From NCBI GenBank assembly GCA_017998095.1, contig JAGODU010000170.1:1-8314 (forward strand): a DNA stretch of 8,314 bases, in the 5' to 3' direction. The notes beneath the pieces are model-generated. The model searched no databases. It was given only the letters and a program-made list of their open reading frames with translations, and had not been told where the DNA came from. Below are positions 7,689 through 8,314 of this stretch, in pieces. How positions within the stretch are numbered: the first letter of the stretch is position 1; each line of letters starts with the position of its first letter. This stretch comes from Prolixibacteraceae bacterium. GTDB taxonomy: Bacteria; Bacteroidota; Bacteroidia; Bacteroidales; Prolixibacteraceae. A program made the position numbers and the translations under genes.

Positions 7689-8314
7689 ATGGATGCTGTA
7701 AATGAATTGTCAATAATTATTTTATGCTATCGGGCAGAAGAAGAGATAATTCCTTTTGCGAAAAAGGTTAAAAAGATTGCACAAACCCTCTCAGATAATT
7801 TTGAAATTATACTAGTAGGAAACTACATTGAAGGTTCATCAGACAGAACTAAGGAAGTGGTTGAAAGAATTGCCTCAGAAGACAACACATTCAGAACTGT
7901 TTGCAAGCCAAAAAAAGGGATGATGGGATGGGATATGCGTGAGGGATTAATGCTTGCAGATGGTAAGTATTTATGCGTAATCGATGGTGATGGACAATTC
8001 CCAATTGAAAGTATTATAAAGTGTTTTGAAATAATAAAAACAAATCAATTCGGATTGGTTAAGACTTATAGAAAGTTAAGAGAAGACGGGATTTATAGAA
8101 AATTTATCTCTCAAATATATAACTGGTCTTTTTCAATGTTATTTCCAAGAGTTAAATCCAAAGATGTAAATTCAAAACCTAAGATAATTACAAGGGAAGT
8201 ATATGAAAAACTGGGATTGACTTCTGATGATTGGTTTATTGATGCTGAAATAATGATTAATATTAGCAAGTTAGGAGTAAAATACTATGAATTTCCAATC
8301 AATTTCTACAAGCT
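7689..8314 (+). CDS. GT2 glycosyltransferase, polyprenyl-phosphate (DPM1-like) type, 3' truncated by window edge
   Basis: Translation from the ATG at 7689 stays open for 208 codons to the window end, so the gene is partial and its stop lies beyond 8314. The product begins MDAVNELSIIILCYRAEEEI, the standard GT2 start strand. Next come IILVGNYIEGSSDRT (nucleotide-binding region) and CVIDGDGQFP (about 96-105), the DXD metal site with D99 and D101. YRKLREDGIYRK, then D159 and NSKPK (161-165), then DWFIDAE (181-187) follow. This arrangement resembles dolichol/undecaprenyl-phosphate glycosyltransferases (the DPM_DPG-synthase-like group). That suggests it transfers a sugar from a nucleotide donor to a lipid carrier phosphate, but the visible part cannot show whether C-terminal membrane segments follow. 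It lies 42 nt after the GT2-GT4 gene with no promoter seen between, so cotranscription is likely. An out-of-frame ATG at 7693 is not the start. Confidence 0.88.
   Translation, partial: MDAVNELSIIILCYRAEEEIIPFAKKVKKIAQTLSDNFEIILVGNYIEGSSDRTKEVVERIASEDNTFRTVCKPKKGMMGWDMREGLMLADGKYLCVIDGDGQFPIESIIKCFEIIKTNQFGLVKTYRKLREDGIYRKFISQIYNWSFSMLFPRVKSKDVNSKPKIITREVYEKLGLTSDDWFIDAEIMINISKLGVKYYEFPINFYK

Overview
The window looks like a piece of a Bacteroidota chromosome (Bacteroidales-like, by inference). The evidence is strong AT-richness, a lysyl-tRNA synthetase with the C-terminal extension known from Bacteroidota, start codons without convincing Shine-Dalgarno sequences, and upstream boxes matching the Bacteroidota -7 consensus TAnnTTTG before four of the five genes.

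Layout. Positions 1-72 form a perfect 31-bp inverted repeat with a 10-nt loop. It is followed by lysS (199-1929, +), then a 12-TM RND/MMPL-type (HAE3-like) exporter (2064-4415, +). A class I SAM-dependent methyltransferase (4428-5282, -) converges on the exporter with only 12 nt between the stop codons. A 189-bp divergent region carries a candidate promoter in each direction. To its right lie a two-domain GT2-GT4 glycosyltransferase (5472-7646, +) and, 42 nt downstream, a second GT2 gene of the polyprenyl-phosphate/dolichol-phosphate glycosyltransferase type. That second gene starts at 7689 and runs off the right edge (8314).

Reading. The left half is housekeeping (tRNA charging) plus a stand-alone inner-membrane exporter of unknown cargo. 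The right half, from the methyltransferase onward, looks like the edge of a surface-polysaccharide or glycolipid locus. The fused enzyme could add two sugars in sequence, the last gene could load a lipid carrier, and the methyltransferase could modify a sugar or lipid intermediate. This cooperation is inferred from gene content and position only.

I see no CRISPR array, tRNA, rRNA, transposase, phage gene or toxin-antitoxin pair, and nothing that clearly constitutes an undescribed system. The features most worth a second look are the nested palindrome at the left edge, the unusual TM4 acidic site of the exporter, and the GT2-GT4 fusion.
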